Source: an uncultured Pseudomonadota bacterium
Lineage (GTDB): Bacteria > Pseudomonadota > Gammaproteobacteria > Burkholderiales > Usitatibacteraceae
Reading direction: 5' to 3'
DNA: 22,565 nucleotides
Assembly: GCA_946885905.1 (NCBI GenBank)
Contig: CAMPHL010000002.1
Coordinates: forward strand, 1 to 22,565
How positions within the stretch are numbered: position 1 is the first letter of the stretch; every line of letters starts with the position of its first letter. A program made the translations under genes and the position numbers. Below, piece by piece: positions 1-7,129 of the stretch. Below the pieces are notes generated by a model. That model ran no database searches and had not been told where the DNA came from. It saw nothing but the letters and a program-made list of their open reading frames with translations.

Positions 1-49
1 GGGTGATCACGACCACGCCCACGGCGAGCAAGAGGAGCCACTTCAGCAC
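1..49 (-). CDS. Start of a small membrane or exported protein, cut by the window edge
   Basis: Just downstream of folB on the same strand, a GTG codon opens a frame reading MLKWLLLLAVGVVIT before the window ends. This is a short charged start followed by an unbroken hydrophobic run, as in a signal peptide or single membrane anchor. The GTG lies 7 bases past the folB stop, so the two are probably co-transcribed. Only 16 codons are visible, so no family can be assigned. Small anchored proteins of unknown function are one possibility. The frame and start are an inference from hydrophobicity and spacing. Confidence 0.4.
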   Translation of the reverse strand, partial: MLKWLLLLAVGVVVIT

Positions 50-56
50 CGTCGAC

Positions 57-419
57 TCACTCGCACTGGTCGCGGCGACGCTCGAGCGTGACGCCCACCT
101 TTCGCACCTTGGGTATGTGGCCGAGCTTGGCGACCGAGAGGCGCACCCAGGGAGCGCGGAATTCGCCCGTGATGACGGCGCACACGTGCTCGGCGAGCGC
201 CTCGAGGAGCTTGAACCTGCGCTCGGCCAGGTCCGCGGCGATGCGCTGCACGACCTCGCCGTAATGGACCGTGTCGTGGATGTTGTCGGTGCGTCCGACC
301 TCGTTGCCGGGAATGCCGATCTCGATCTCCATCTCGAGGGTCTGCGGGCGCTGCTTCTCCCACTCGTAGATGCCCACCCAGGCGTCGACGCGGAACTCCC
401 GGATGAAGATCGTATCCAT
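57..419 (-). CDS. folB: Dihydroneopterin aldolase
   Basis: Converts 7,8-dihydroneopterin to 6-hydroxymethyl-dihydropterin and glycolaldehyde in cytosolic folate synthesis; many members also epimerise the substrate. The 120-residue product has the usual family length. It opens with MDTIFIREFRVDAWVGIYEWE, the typical N-terminal strand with a conserved Gly followed by a Trp-Glu pair. Next is the polar strand QTLEMEIEIGIP and then NIHDTVHYGEVVQRI, the family's D-T-V-x-Y region that shapes the pterin pocket. LLEALAEHVCAVI carries the conserved Glu, and a basic strand (VRLSVAKLGHIP) follows. The ATG is only 24 bases from the divergent plsY ATG. A TACAAT box 8 bases before the start suggests a very short leader. 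The family call is firm. Confidence 0.95.
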   Translation of the reverse strand: MDTIFIREFRVDAWVGIYEWEKQRPQTLEMEIEIGIPGNEVGRTDNIHDTVHYGEVVQRIAADLAERRFKLLEALAEHVCAVITGEFRAPWVRLSVAKLGHIPKVRKVGVTLERRRDQCE

Positions 420-427
420 GGGCCGCT

Positions 428-433
428 ATTGTA
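428..433 (-). promoter_or_regulatory. -10-like box (TACAAT) of folB
   Basis: On the minus strand TACAAT matches the sigma-70 -10 consensus at 5 of 6 positions. It sits in the 24-base folB-plsY gap, 8 bases before the folB ATG. No good -35 is visible at 16-18 bases. If used, transcription would begin at or next to the start codon, giving an almost leaderless mRNA. It is supported by similar boxes before dapB, the EamA gene and dxs. Confidence 0.4.
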
Positions 434-443
434 AAGTAGGGTC

Positions 444-1058
444 ATGACGCCGCTCCTGTGCGCCCTCGGCGGCTACCTCGCCGGATCCATTCCCTTCGCG
501 ATCATCGTGAGCCGGCTGATGTCGCTGCCCGATCCGCGCACGTTCGGATCGAAGAACATCGGCGCCACCAACGTCCTGCGCTCCGGGAACCGCATCGCCG
601 CGCTCCTCACGCTCATCGGCGACCTGGCGAAGGGGTGGATCGCCGTGATGGCGGCGCGCTACTTTCAGCTCTCCCACGAGCTGGTCGCCCTGGTGGGCGT
701 GGCCGCCTTCCTCGGCCACGTCTTTCCCGTGTGGCTCAAGTTCAACGGCGGGAAGGGCGTGGCTACCGCCGGGGCCGTCCTCATCGCCTACGACTGGCGC
801 CTCGGGCTCGCGGTCCTGGTGGTATGGCTCACGATGGCGGTGGTGAGCCGCTATTCGTCGCTCGCCTCGATCTCCGCCGCGCTCTTCGCTCCGGCGGCAG
901 CGTGGTTCCTGCTCGGTGCGGGACCCTACCTGGCCGCCGCCGTCGTGATGAGCGTCGTGCTCATCGCGCGCCACCACCAGAACATCCGCAAGCTCATGCG
1001 CGGCGAGGAAAGCCGCATCGGCGAAAAGCGCAAGCCCGCCGCCGAGGTCGCGCAATGA
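444..1058 (+). CDS. plsY: Acyl-phosphate:glycerol-3-phosphate acyltransferase PlsY
   Basis: Integral inner-membrane enzyme that moves an acyl group from acyl-phosphate to glycerol-3-phosphate, giving lysophosphatidic acid, the first acylation in phospholipid synthesis alongside PlsX. The 204-residue product has the standard length and several hydrophobic helices. The three family motifs are visible: GSIPFAIIVSR near residue 15, SKNIGATNVLRSGN near residue 35 (motif 1 with its Gly-Ala-Thr-Asn), and GHVFPVWLKFNGGKGVAT near residue 92 (the phosphate-binding GGKG loop). The C-terminal tail is basic and cytoplasmic (HHQNIRKLMRGEE). It is divergent from folB, a common arrangement in beta- and gammaproteobacteria, and converges on the DUF2784 gene with a 6-base gap. 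Confidence 0.96.
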   Translation: MTPLLCALGGYLAGSIPFAIIVSRLMSLPDPRTFGSKNIGATNVLRSGNRIAALLTLIGDLAKGWIAVMAARYFQLSHELVALVGVAAFLGHVFPVWLKFNGGKGVATAGAVLIAYDWRLGLAVLVVWLTMAVVSRYSSLASISAALFAPAAAWFLLGAGPYLAAAVVMSVVLIARHHQNIRKLMRGEESRIGEKRKPAAEVAQ

Positions 1059-1064
1059 CCGGGC

Positions 1065-1460
1065 TCAACGGGGCGATGGGGAACCCGGGCCGCGTCGAGT
1101 AGGCGGCCAGAGCCACCACGTCGCGGCCACCAGCGCGCCGAAAGCCACGTAGGCGGTCGCGAAAACCCACGCAGGCGCGCGCCAGAAAAGCCATGCGTGG
1201 ATCAAGCGCTCGATGAAGCCCTGCTGCGTGGACACACCGCGCAGGGCGTTCTCCCAGGTCGTCAACGGGCACATGTAGCCCAGCAACGTCTCCACCACGA
1301 CGAAGCCGATCGCCGCCAGGTGCAGGCCGCGGAACCACCGGTTGTAGGCCCAGGGCTTGCGAAGCGCGATGCCGACCCACGTGGCCGGCAACGCAGAGAC
1401 CACGAACAATACGAACGCCGCGTGGACGACGAGGATCGCGTCGGCGAGCGCGGCGTTCAA
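1065..1460 (-). CDS. DUF2784 family membrane protein
   Basis: A 131-residue integral membrane protein of unknown function. Helices are visible around residues 5-28 (ADAILVVHAAFVLFVVSALP), 45-62 (LHLAAIGFVVVETLLGY), 85-95 and 98-118. The family signature is present: YNRWFRGLHLAA followed by GYMCPLTTWENALR, a Cys-Pro-Leu-Thr-Thr-Trp-Glu stretch typical of DUF2784. No upstream ATG is in frame. The start is read as TTG at 1460, whose last three bases form the TGA stop of the upstream glutamate-synthase-like gene (4-base overlap), so translation is probably coupled. The Trp-rich tail ends in basic residues. The DUF2784 call rests on remembered motifs, and no reaction is known to me for this family. 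Confidence 0.85.
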   Translation of the reverse strand: MNAALADAILVVHAAFVLFVVSALPATWVGIALRKPWAYNRWFRGLHLAAIGFVVVETLLGYMCPLTTWENALRGVSTQQGFIERLIHAWLFWRAPAWVFATAYVAFGALVAATWWLWPPTRRGPGSPSPR

Positions 1461-3037
1461 TCGCGGGTGGCGGCGGGCTTGCCCTCGGGGATGAGCGGGG
1501 CCCGGAACGTCATCGTCATCTTCGCCCGCTCCGCGAAAGTCTCGGGCACGGGCGGAGCCTCGCCGTCCGGGTAGGGATACAGCGTCTTGAGGGACGACGA
1601 GTGCCCGTTGTGCTGCACGATGCGGCAATGCTCGCGCCGCAGCAATCGCGGATGCTCCACGCCGCACGAGTGCGCGATCATCTCGATGTCGTGGTTCATC
1701 CCCATGGCGTAGTTGGCGACGCGCTGGAACTTCTCCTCGACCACGAGGCCGCGCTGCAACCGCGGGTTGTGCGTTGTGATCCCGGTGGGGCAGGTATTGG
1801 TGTGGCAGCGCAGCGCCTGGATGCAGCCCAGCGAGAACATGAAGCCACGCGCCGTGTTCACGAAGTCCGCCCCCACGCAGAGCGCCCAGGCGGCGCGCGC
1901 CGAGGTGACGAGCTTGCCCGAGGCGACCAGCCGAATCCGCTCCTTGAGGCCCGATTCGAACAGCACGTCGGCCGCGCGCGGCAATCCTTCCTCGATGGAA
2001 AGGCTCATGTGGTCGAAGAGCGCCTGCGGCGCCGCGCCGCTGCCGCCCTCGCCGCCGTCGATCACCAGGAAGTCGGGCGCGTACTCGAGCCCGCGCCGGA
2101 GCACGTCCTCGGCCATGTCGTTCAGGAATCGCCATCCGCCGATCGCCGTCTTGATTCCGACGGGGCGGCCGGTGAGCGAGCGGATGTAGTGCACCTGGTC
2201 GAGGAGCTCGCCCACGTTGGCCGCGTCGCGGTGCCGGTTGGGGCTGATCGAGTCCTGCCCGTGGGGAATGCCGCGGATCGCCGCGATCTCGGGGGTGACC
2301 TTGCCCCCGGGCAGAACGCCTCCCTTGCCCGGCTTGGCGCCCTGCGAGAGCTTGATCTCGAAGGCCTTCACCACCTTGCCCAGTTCCTTCGCGCGCTGCG
2401 GCGAGAAGGCGCCGTCGGACTCGCGGATGCCGTACTTGGCGGTGCCGATCTGCATGATCACGTCCGGATCGCCCTCGAGGTGATAGGGCGCGAGGCCGCC
2501 CTCGCCGGTGTCGATCCAGCAGCCGGCCTGGGCCGCGCCGCGCGCGAGCGCCCGCACGGCGGGCTTCGAGATCGCGCCGAAGCACATCCCGCTGATGTTG
2601 ACGATCGAGCGCTCGGTGAACGGATGCTCGCAGTAGCCTGCGCCGATCGTGAGCGGCGGCGTGGCCTTGTGTTCCCACTCCTGCACGGGGAAGGCTGCGT
2701 TCACGAAGAGGATGGCCCCGGGCGCCTTGATGTCGTAGGTCGAGCCGAAGCCGATCAGGCCGCTGCCGTCCTCCTTCTTCGCGACCCGGTAGACCCAGGC
2801 GCGCGTCGCGCGGTTGAAGGGCATCTCGTCCCGGTCGCCGGCGAAGAAGTACTGGCGGAAATATTCGCCCTGCTTCTCGAAGAAGTAGCGCAACCGCCCG
2901 ATGACCGGGTAGTTGCGCAGCACCGCGTGCTTCTTCTGCGTGACGTCCTCGATGAACCAGAAGACGAACACCGCGGCCACCACGATCGCGAGCAGCGTGC
3001 CCGCACCGACCGACAGGATCTGGAGCGCTTCGGACAT
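1457..3037 (-). CDS. FMN-binding glutamate synthase family protein, membrane-anchored
   Basis: Homologue of the FMN/Fe-S synthase domain of glutamate synthase, without the glutaminase domain; 526 residues. A membrane segment lies near residues 10-28 (AGTLLAIVVAAVFVFWFIED), so the catalytic part is probably tethered to the inner face of the membrane. Synthase-domain motifs follow: CEHPFTERSIVNISGMCFG, a glycine-rich GEGGLAPYH, KPGKGGVLPGGKVTPEIA, VIDGGEGGSGAAP (FMN phosphate site) and GCIQALRCHTNTCPTGI, whose cysteines match the [3Fe-4S] ligands of glutamate synthase. The start is the ATG at 3037, preceded by an AGGGGGAGGA ribosome site; an ATG 18 bases upstream lies before this site and is less likely. 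The true substrate of these stand-alone proteins is unclear, so ammonia-dependent glutamate synthesis should not be assumed. Divergent from dapB by 38 bases. Confidence 0.9.
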   Translation of the reverse strand: MSEALQILSVGAGTLLAIVVAAVFVFWFIEDVTQKKHAVLRNYPVIGRLRYFFEKQGEYFRQYFFAGDRDEMPFNRATRAWVYRVAKKEDGSGLIGFGSTYDIKAPGAILFVNAAFPVQEWEHKATPPLTIGAGYCEHPFTERSIVNISGMCFGAISKPAVRALARGAAQAGCWIDTGEGGLAPYHLEGDPDVIMQIGTAKYGIRESDGAFSPQRAKELGKVVKAFEIKLSQGAKPGKGGVLPGGKVTPEIAAIRGIPHGQDSISPNRHRDAANVGELLDQVHYIRSLTGRPVGIKTAIGGWRFLNDMAEDVLRRGLEYAPDFLVIDGGEGGSGAAPQALFDHMSLSIEEGLPRAADVLFESGLKERIRLVASGKLVTSARAAWALCVGADFVNTARGFMFSLGCIQALRCHTNTCPTGITTHNPRLQRGLVVEEKFQRVANYAMGMNHDIEMIAHSCGVEHPRLLRREHCRIVQHNGHSSSLKTLYPYPDGEAPPVPETFAERAKMTMTFRAPLIPEGKPAATRD

Positions 3038-3060
3038 GCTTTCCTCCCCCTGCATTGCAG

Positions 3061-3066
3061 TATAGT
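3061..3066 (+). promoter_or_regulatory. -10-like box (TATAGT) of dapB
   Basis: TATAGT matches the -10 consensus at 5 of 6 positions and ends 9 bases before the dapB ATG. It lies in the 38-base gap between two divergent genes. The -35 position holds no clear TTGACA-like hexamer. Start-proximal placement matches the boxes before folB, the EamA gene and dxs. Confidence 0.4.
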
Positions 3067-3075
3067 CGGCCGCTC

Positions 3076-3879
3076 ATGGAAAAACTCAGGGTTTGCCTCG
3101 CGGGAGCGACCGGATGGGCGGGGTCGGAGCTCGCGCGCGGGATCGCCGCCGCGCCCGACCTGCAGCTCGTGGCCGCGATCGCCCGCAAGAGCGCCGGGCG
3201 CGTGCTGGGCGATGTCCTCGGCGAGCCCCGGCTTGCGGCGCCGGTCTTCGCGTCCGCGGCCCAGGCCCTGGCCACGCCTTGCGACGTCTTCGTCGAGTAC
3301 ACCAAGCCCGACAGCGCCAAGGGCAACGTCCTCGCGGCAATCGCGGCCGGCAGGCACGTGGTGCTCGGTACTTCGGGCCTGGGCGAAGCGGACTACGCCG
3401 AGATCGACGCGGCCGCGAAGGCGCGCGACGTGGGCGTGCTCGCGTGCGGCAACTTCGCCCTCACCGTGGTGCTCATGCAGAAATTCGCCGAGGCCGCGGC
3501 GCGGCTGATCCCGCAGTGGGAGATCGTCGACTACGCGCACGACGACAAGCCGGACTCGCCCAGCGGCACCGCGCGCGAGCTGGCGTATCGGCTCTCGAAC
3601 GTGCGCGCCCCGCAGCCCACGATTCCCGTCGACAGGACGAAAGGTGTGCGCGAAGCGCGCGGCGGGACGGTCACGGGCTCGCAGGTGCACTCGATCCGCC
3701 TGCCCGGGTACACGCTCAGCACCGAGGCGGTATTCGGCATGCCGGACCAGCGCCTGTCGATCCGGCACGACACGGGTTCGAGCTCGAAGCCCTACGTGGA
3801 TGGCGCGTTGCTCGCGATCCGCAGGGTGCATGGCCTGCGCGGGCTGCACCGCGGGCTCGATACGGTCCTCGACCTCTAG
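3076..3879 (+). CDS. dapB: 4-hydroxy-tetrahydrodipicolinate reductase (DapB), divergent form
   Basis: Predicted NAD(P)H-dependent reductase of the lysine/diaminopimelate pathway, giving tetrahydrodipicolinate; cytosolic; 267 residues, near the family norm of about 270. The N-terminal Rossmann motif is GATGWAG (residues 10-16). FVEYTKPDSAKGN and VVLGTSGLGEADY match the family's D-F-T-x-P and G-T-T-G segments, and GNFALTVVLMQKF matches the A-N-F-S region. The substrate loop reads DYAHDDKPDSPSGTA: Lys158 and the P-S-G-T-A turn are kept. Where E. coli has two adjacent His, the first (the proposed catalytic His159) is Ala154 and only the second, His155, remains. The ATG at 3076 is chosen over 3055 because a TATAGT box lies between them. 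It overlaps the convergent S9 gene by 4 bases. It could be a variant DapB or a relative with another substrate. Confidence 0.8.
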   Translation: MEKLRVCLAGATGWAGSELARGIAAAPDLQLVAAIARKSAGRVLGDVLGEPRLAAPVFASAAQALATPCDVFVEYTKPDSAKGNVLAAIAAGRHVVLGTSGLGEADYAEIDAAAKARDVGVLACGNFALTVVLMQKFAEAAARLIPQWEIVDYAHDDKPDSPSGTARELAYRLSNVRAPQPTIPVDRTKGVREARGGTVTGSQVHSIRLPGYTLSTEAVFGMPDQRLSIRHDTGSSSKPYVDGALLAIRRVHGLRGLHRGLDTVLDL

Positions 3880-5402
3880 GGCGCTCGCGTTCGCCGCGCG
3901 AAGTCGATCGCGGCGGCCATGAACCCGTCCTCGTCGGGCTGTCCCGCCTCCCCCGAGCCGACCACGAGCGTGCGCGACTCGTCGAGCGACGGCTGCTCGC
4001 CGATCCATGCGATGAGCGAAGCGATGTCCTTGTATCCATCCTCGGCGGGCAGCGACGCGAAAGCCTTGCCGAATCCGGACGAGCCGCGCACGTTGGGCCG
4101 GATGATCGCCATGCCCAGCTCGCCCACGAGGTAGTTCGCGCGCCCGAGGAACCCGGTGCGCCATTGCGAGCCCACGCCGCCGCGATGGTCGACGATCACC
4201 GGCCGCTTGCCGGTGAAGCGCGCGGGGGGCGCATAGAGCAGGCCAGTGATCTCCCGGCCTTCGGCGCCCTTCCACTTGATGCGCCGCGGCTCGGCGAACT
4301 CGCGGATGTTCACGCCCTGCGCATTGCCGTTGGTCCAGCGCGTCACCTGGTTGGCGCGGGCGTCGTATGAGAACACGTCGCCGGCCGTCCGCGCCGAGCT
4401 CACGTGGAACCCGATCTCCCGGGACCCGGGCTTCCAGGCGAGCCCGCCGATCACGCCATCGAGGAGCGCGGGACGCGGCTGTTCCTTCAACGTGACCAGG
4501 TCGATGAAGCGCATGACGTGGCTGCCGCCTTCGTTGCTCAGGAACGCGAGCAGGCCCGCGTCGTGGGAAACGGCGTAGGCATCGACGTCGTAGTCGAGGT
4601 GGCGCGTGAGCGGTCGCGCCGCGCCGCCGCCCACCGGAATCATGACCAGGCGCCGATATTCGGAGCCGCGGTCGGAGAGCGCGAAGAGCGAGCGGCCGTC
4701 GCCCGAGAACGCCGGGCTGCTGAACGAGCCGGAATTCTTCCCTGCGGGCCGGGTCACGCGCCGCCGCGTGGCCGTGGCGACGTCCGTGAGCCAGAGATGG
4801 CTCTGCGTAGGCGAAACCTCCTGCGTGAGTGCGAGGCGCTTGCCGTCGGGAGCGAAGCGCATCTCCTTCCAGCGGCCTTCGAGCCGGCCCAGCAGCCGCG
4901 CGGATGAGGGGTTGGCCGGATCGACGATGCGGAGGATCGTGCGTCTGCGCAGTGCGCTTCCTGGATGCTCCGACACCGTGGCGTAAGCGATGCGGTCGCC
5001 AGCCGGGCTCCACGTGAACTCCATCGCCTGCTCGTCGGCAGGACTCACGGCGGTCGAAGCGCCGGCGGCGTCATGGCGATAGAGCCGCCGCGAGCCGTCG
5101 TTTCCTTCCGCGAGGTACACGAACGAATCGCCGTTCGCGGGCTGGAAGGCCGCGGCGAGGACGCGGCCCTCGACCGCCACGGGTTTCGGCGCCGCGCCCG
5201 GCGAATCCACGCGATGCAGGTCCGGGGCCTCGCGGCGTGTCACGAGCACTTCACGGCCGCCCGGATGCCAGGACTGCAGGGTGTAGGCGCGGAATTCGGC
5301 ATAGGGCCGCAACGCCTGCACGACCTCCGCGGAGGGCTCCTGGGAGTTCGCCGCGAGCGTGCCGATGAGTCCCAGCAGCGCCGCGGCGAAACGCCTCGTC
5401 AC
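3876..5402 (-). CDS. S9 (prolyl oligopeptidase) family protein with truncated catalytic domain
   Basis: An exported beta-propeller protein related to prolyl oligopeptidase/acylaminoacyl peptidase. A signal peptide is visible (TRRFAAALLGLIGTLAANS). Propeller-type repeats follow, such as AMEFTWSPAGDRIAYAT, EMRFAPDGKRLAL and SPAFSGDGRSLFALSDRG. The start of the alpha/beta-hydrolase domain is recognisable from about residue 400: GLLYAPPARFTGKRPVIVDH, then MAIIRPNVRGSSGFGKAFAS and GYKDIASLIAWI. At the nucleophile elbow, where the family has G-G-S-Y-G-G-Y-M, it reads VVGSGEAGQPDEDGFMAA, and the protein stops 13 residues later. At 508 residues it is over 100 short and lacks the Asp and His of the triad, so it is probably not a peptidase. 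The GTG start overlaps the sulfurtransferase TGA (GTGA). Possibly a decaying gene or a binding protein. Confidence 0.8.
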   Translation of the reverse strand: MTRRFAAALLGLIGTLAANSQEPSAEVVQALRPYAEFRAYTLQSWHPGGREVLVTRREAPDLHRVDSPGAAPKPVAVEGRVLAAAFQPANGDSFVYLAEGNDGSRRLYRHDAAGASTAVSPADEQAMEFTWSPAGDRIAYATVSEHPGSALRRRTILRIVDPANPSSARLLGRLEGRWKEMRFAPDGKRLALTQEVSPTQSHLWLTDVATATRRRVTRPAGKNSGSFSSPAFSGDGRSLFALSDRGSEYRRLVMIPVGGGAARPLTRHLDYDVDAYAVSHDAGLLAFLSNEGGSHVMRFIDLVTLKEQPRPALLDGVIGGLAWKPGSREIGFHVSSARTAGDVFSYDARANQVTRWTNGNAQGVNIREFAEPRRIKWKGAEGREITGLLYAPPARFTGKRPVIVDHRGGVGSQWRTGFLGRANYLVGELGMAIIRPNVRGSSGFGKAFASLPAEDGYKDIASLIAWIGEQPSLDESRTLVVGSGEAGQPDEDGFMAAAIDFARRTRAP

Positions 5403-6253
5403 GATGTTCCCGTCGCCACCGCCCGCGACGGATCGGCGACCCACTCGCTCCACGATCCGGGATAGAGTTTCGAGCCCGGAAGCCCGGCGAGCTCCATCGC
5501 GAAGACGTTGTGGCAGGCCGTGACGCCCGAGCCGCACATGTGGACCACGTTCTCTGCCCGGGTGCCAGCGAGCAGGCGCTCGAACTCGCCGCGCAGCTGG
5601 TGGGCGGCCTTGAACCGGCCGTCGGCCTCGAGGTTGTCCTTCCAGAAGCGGTTGATCGCGCCCGGGACGTGGCCGGCGACGGGATCGATGGCTTCGTGCT
5701 TGCCGGTGAAACGCTCGGCGGCGCGCGCATCGACGAGCTTCACGTCCGGCGACTCGGAGAAGCGTCGCACGTAGTGCACGTCGACGGCGTCGCCCAGGTG
5801 CGGGCGCGGCACGAAGGACCCCTTGCGCGGTGCAGGGACTGCCTGCGTCACCGGACGGCCTTCCTGCACCCAGAGCGGATAGCCTCCGTCGAGGAGGGCC
5901 ACCTTGTCGTGCCCGAGCCAGCGCAGCATCCACCAGAGCCGGACCGCGTAGTTACCGGCCAGGTCGTCGTACACCACCACCTGTTTGCCGAGGCCGACGC
6001 CGCGCTCGTTCAGCTTCGCCGCGAACTCGTCCAGGTCGGGCAGCGGATGGCGCCCGTTAGTCCCGTTCCTGGGCCCCGCGAGGTCGTGGTCGACGTGCAT
6101 GAAGTAGGCGCCGGGGATGTGCCCCTGCGCATAGGCGCGCGGACCCACGTCCGGATTGGTGAGGTCGTGGCGCGTGTCGATGACGACCCAGTCGGGGTCC
6201 TCCAGGTGGCGCGCCAGCTCCCCGGTCGTGACCAGCAATTTCTCAGCTTTCAA
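5399..6253 (-). CDS. sseA: 3-mercaptopyruvate / thiosulfate sulfurtransferase (two rhodanese domains)
   Basis: Transfers sulfur from 3-mercaptopyruvate or thiosulfate to an acceptor through a cysteine persulfide; 284 residues, as expected for tandem rhodanese domains. The N-terminal inactive domain shows VVIDTRHDLTNPDVGPRAYA, GHIPGAYFMHVDHDLAGP and VVVYDDLAGNYAVRLWWMLR. The C-terminal domain shows KLVDARAAERFTGKHE, GHVPGAINRFWKDNL and the active loop CGSGVTAC with catalytic Cys240. The CGSGVTAC form is typical of mercaptopyruvate enzymes rather than CRKGVT-type rhodaneses. The start is TTG at 6253, supported by a GAGGAGG ribosome site 6 bases upstream; it overlaps the EamA gene by 11 bases. 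The gene is translationally linked to the downstream S9-like gene by GTGA. Its link to the peptide locus upstream is positional only. Confidence 0.92.
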   Translation of the reverse strand: MKAEKLLVTTGELARHLEDPDWVVIDTRHDLTNPDVGPRAYAQGHIPGAYFMHVDHDLAGPRNGTNGRHPLPDLDEFAAKLNERGVGLGKQVVVYDDLAGNYAVRLWWMLRWLGHDKVALLDGGYPLWVQEGRPVTQAVPAPRKGSFVPRPHLGDAVDVHYVRRFSESPDVKLVDARAAERFTGKHEAIDPVAGHVPGAINRFWKDNLEADGRFKAAHQLRGEFERLLAGTRAENVVHMCGSGVTACHNVFAMELAGLPGSKLYPGSWSEWVADPSRAVATGTS

Positions 6254-7112
6254 AGCCCGCCTCCTCGATCTGCTCCTTCCTCTCGACCCGCATCGCCAGG
6301 ATCCCGCTCGCGACGATCACCGCGATGCCGCCCCACTCGAGCGGCGTGAGGCGATCGCTCCACAGGATCATCCCATAGGCCATGCCGATCACGATCGTCG
6401 AATACGAGTAGCTGCCGACCACCAGCGTGTGGCCGGTGCGATAGGCACGCGTCATGCAGATCTGCCCCAGGGTGCCGCATAGCCCCAGGCCCAGGAGGAT
6501 CCATGCGGTGCGCCACTCGACGGCATGGAAGGTGGAGGTCGTGAGCTGCCAGATCGCGCACACGCCCGTCGATACGAGGCCGAACCAGAACACGACGCGC
6601 CAATCGGGTTCGCCCAGGCGCCCGAGGGTGCGCACGGCGAGATAGGCCCACGAGGCGAGCACGCCGGAGAACAGGCCGATCAGCGCCGCGCCTTCCTTGC
6701 CGCCCTCGAACGAAGGCTGCAGCAGCATGCCCACGCCCACGAAGCCGCCCACGATGGCGACCAGCAGCCAGCCCGAGAAGCGCTCGCCCAGCACGACCGT
6801 GGTCACGATCGCGAGGAAGAGGGGCGAGGTGTAGTTGAGCGTCTGCGCGGTGGCGACGGACAGATGCGCGATCGCGTGGAAGTAGCCCACGAGGGAGAGC
6901 GCGCCCACGCTGCCGCGGATGAGGTGCGTGCGGGTGTGGTCGCTGCGGATCGAGCCGCGCGTGGCCTTCAGTACCGCGAAGGCCACCAGAATCGTGGCGA
7001 GCGAGCGGTAGAAGGCTAGCTCGGCCACGCCGAAGTGCTCCGAGCCCAGCTTCACGAACACGGCCATCGTCGCGAAGAAGAAGCCCGCGACGATCATCCA
7101 GGAGGAGGTCAT
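6243..7112 (-). CDS. EamA/DMT-family transporter
   Basis: Inner-membrane permease of the drug/metabolite transporter superfamily; 289 residues with about ten hydrophobic helices in two EamA repeats. The first repeat runs from MIVAGFFFATMAVFVKLG through FYRSLATILVAFAVL and SLVGYFHAIAHLSVATAQTL to SPLFLAIVTTVVLGERFSGW. The second runs from AALIGLFSGVLASWAYLAVR to YSYSTIVIGMAYGMILWSD with LEWGGIAVIVASGILAM. The S-P-L-F-x-A-I...L-G-E-R-F segment is typical of the family. The substrate cannot be read from sequence; amino-acid or metabolite efflux is common. It lies 12 bases after the C39 transporter stop, with a perfect TATAAT in the gap, so it may be read both from the peptide locus and from its own promoter. 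Confidence 0.93.
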   Translation of the reverse strand: MTSSWMIVAGFFFATMAVFVKLGSEHFGVAELAFYRSLATILVAFAVLKATRGSIRSDHTRTHLIRGSVGALSLVGYFHAIAHLSVATAQTLNYTSPLFLAIVTTVVLGERFSGWLLVAIVGGFVGVGMLLQPSFEGGKEGAALIGLFSGVLASWAYLAVRTLGRLGEPDWRVVFWFGLVSTGVCAIWQLTTSTFHAVEWRTAWILLGLGLCGTLGQICMTRAYRTGHTLVVGSYSYSTIVIGMAYGMILWSDRLTPLEWGGIAVIVASGILAMRVERKEQIEEAGFES

Positions 7113-7123
7113 GGGAGGCTGCG

Positions 7124-7129
7124 ATTATA
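7124..7129 (-). promoter_or_regulatory. -10 box (TATAAT) before the EamA transporter
   Basis: A perfect TATAAT on the minus strand ends 11 bases before the EamA ATG and contains the TAA stop of the C39 exporter gene. The region 16-18 bases upstream shows no convincing -35. It could give the three downstream genes (transporter, sulfurtransferase, S9-like) expression independent of the peptide locus. It may also be chance, since a TAA stop already supplies part of it. Confidence 0.4.

Noticed and set aside
3055..3075. Upstream ATG for dapB
   Set aside because: It would place the TATAGT box inside the coding region, and the extra seven residues do not resemble the family.
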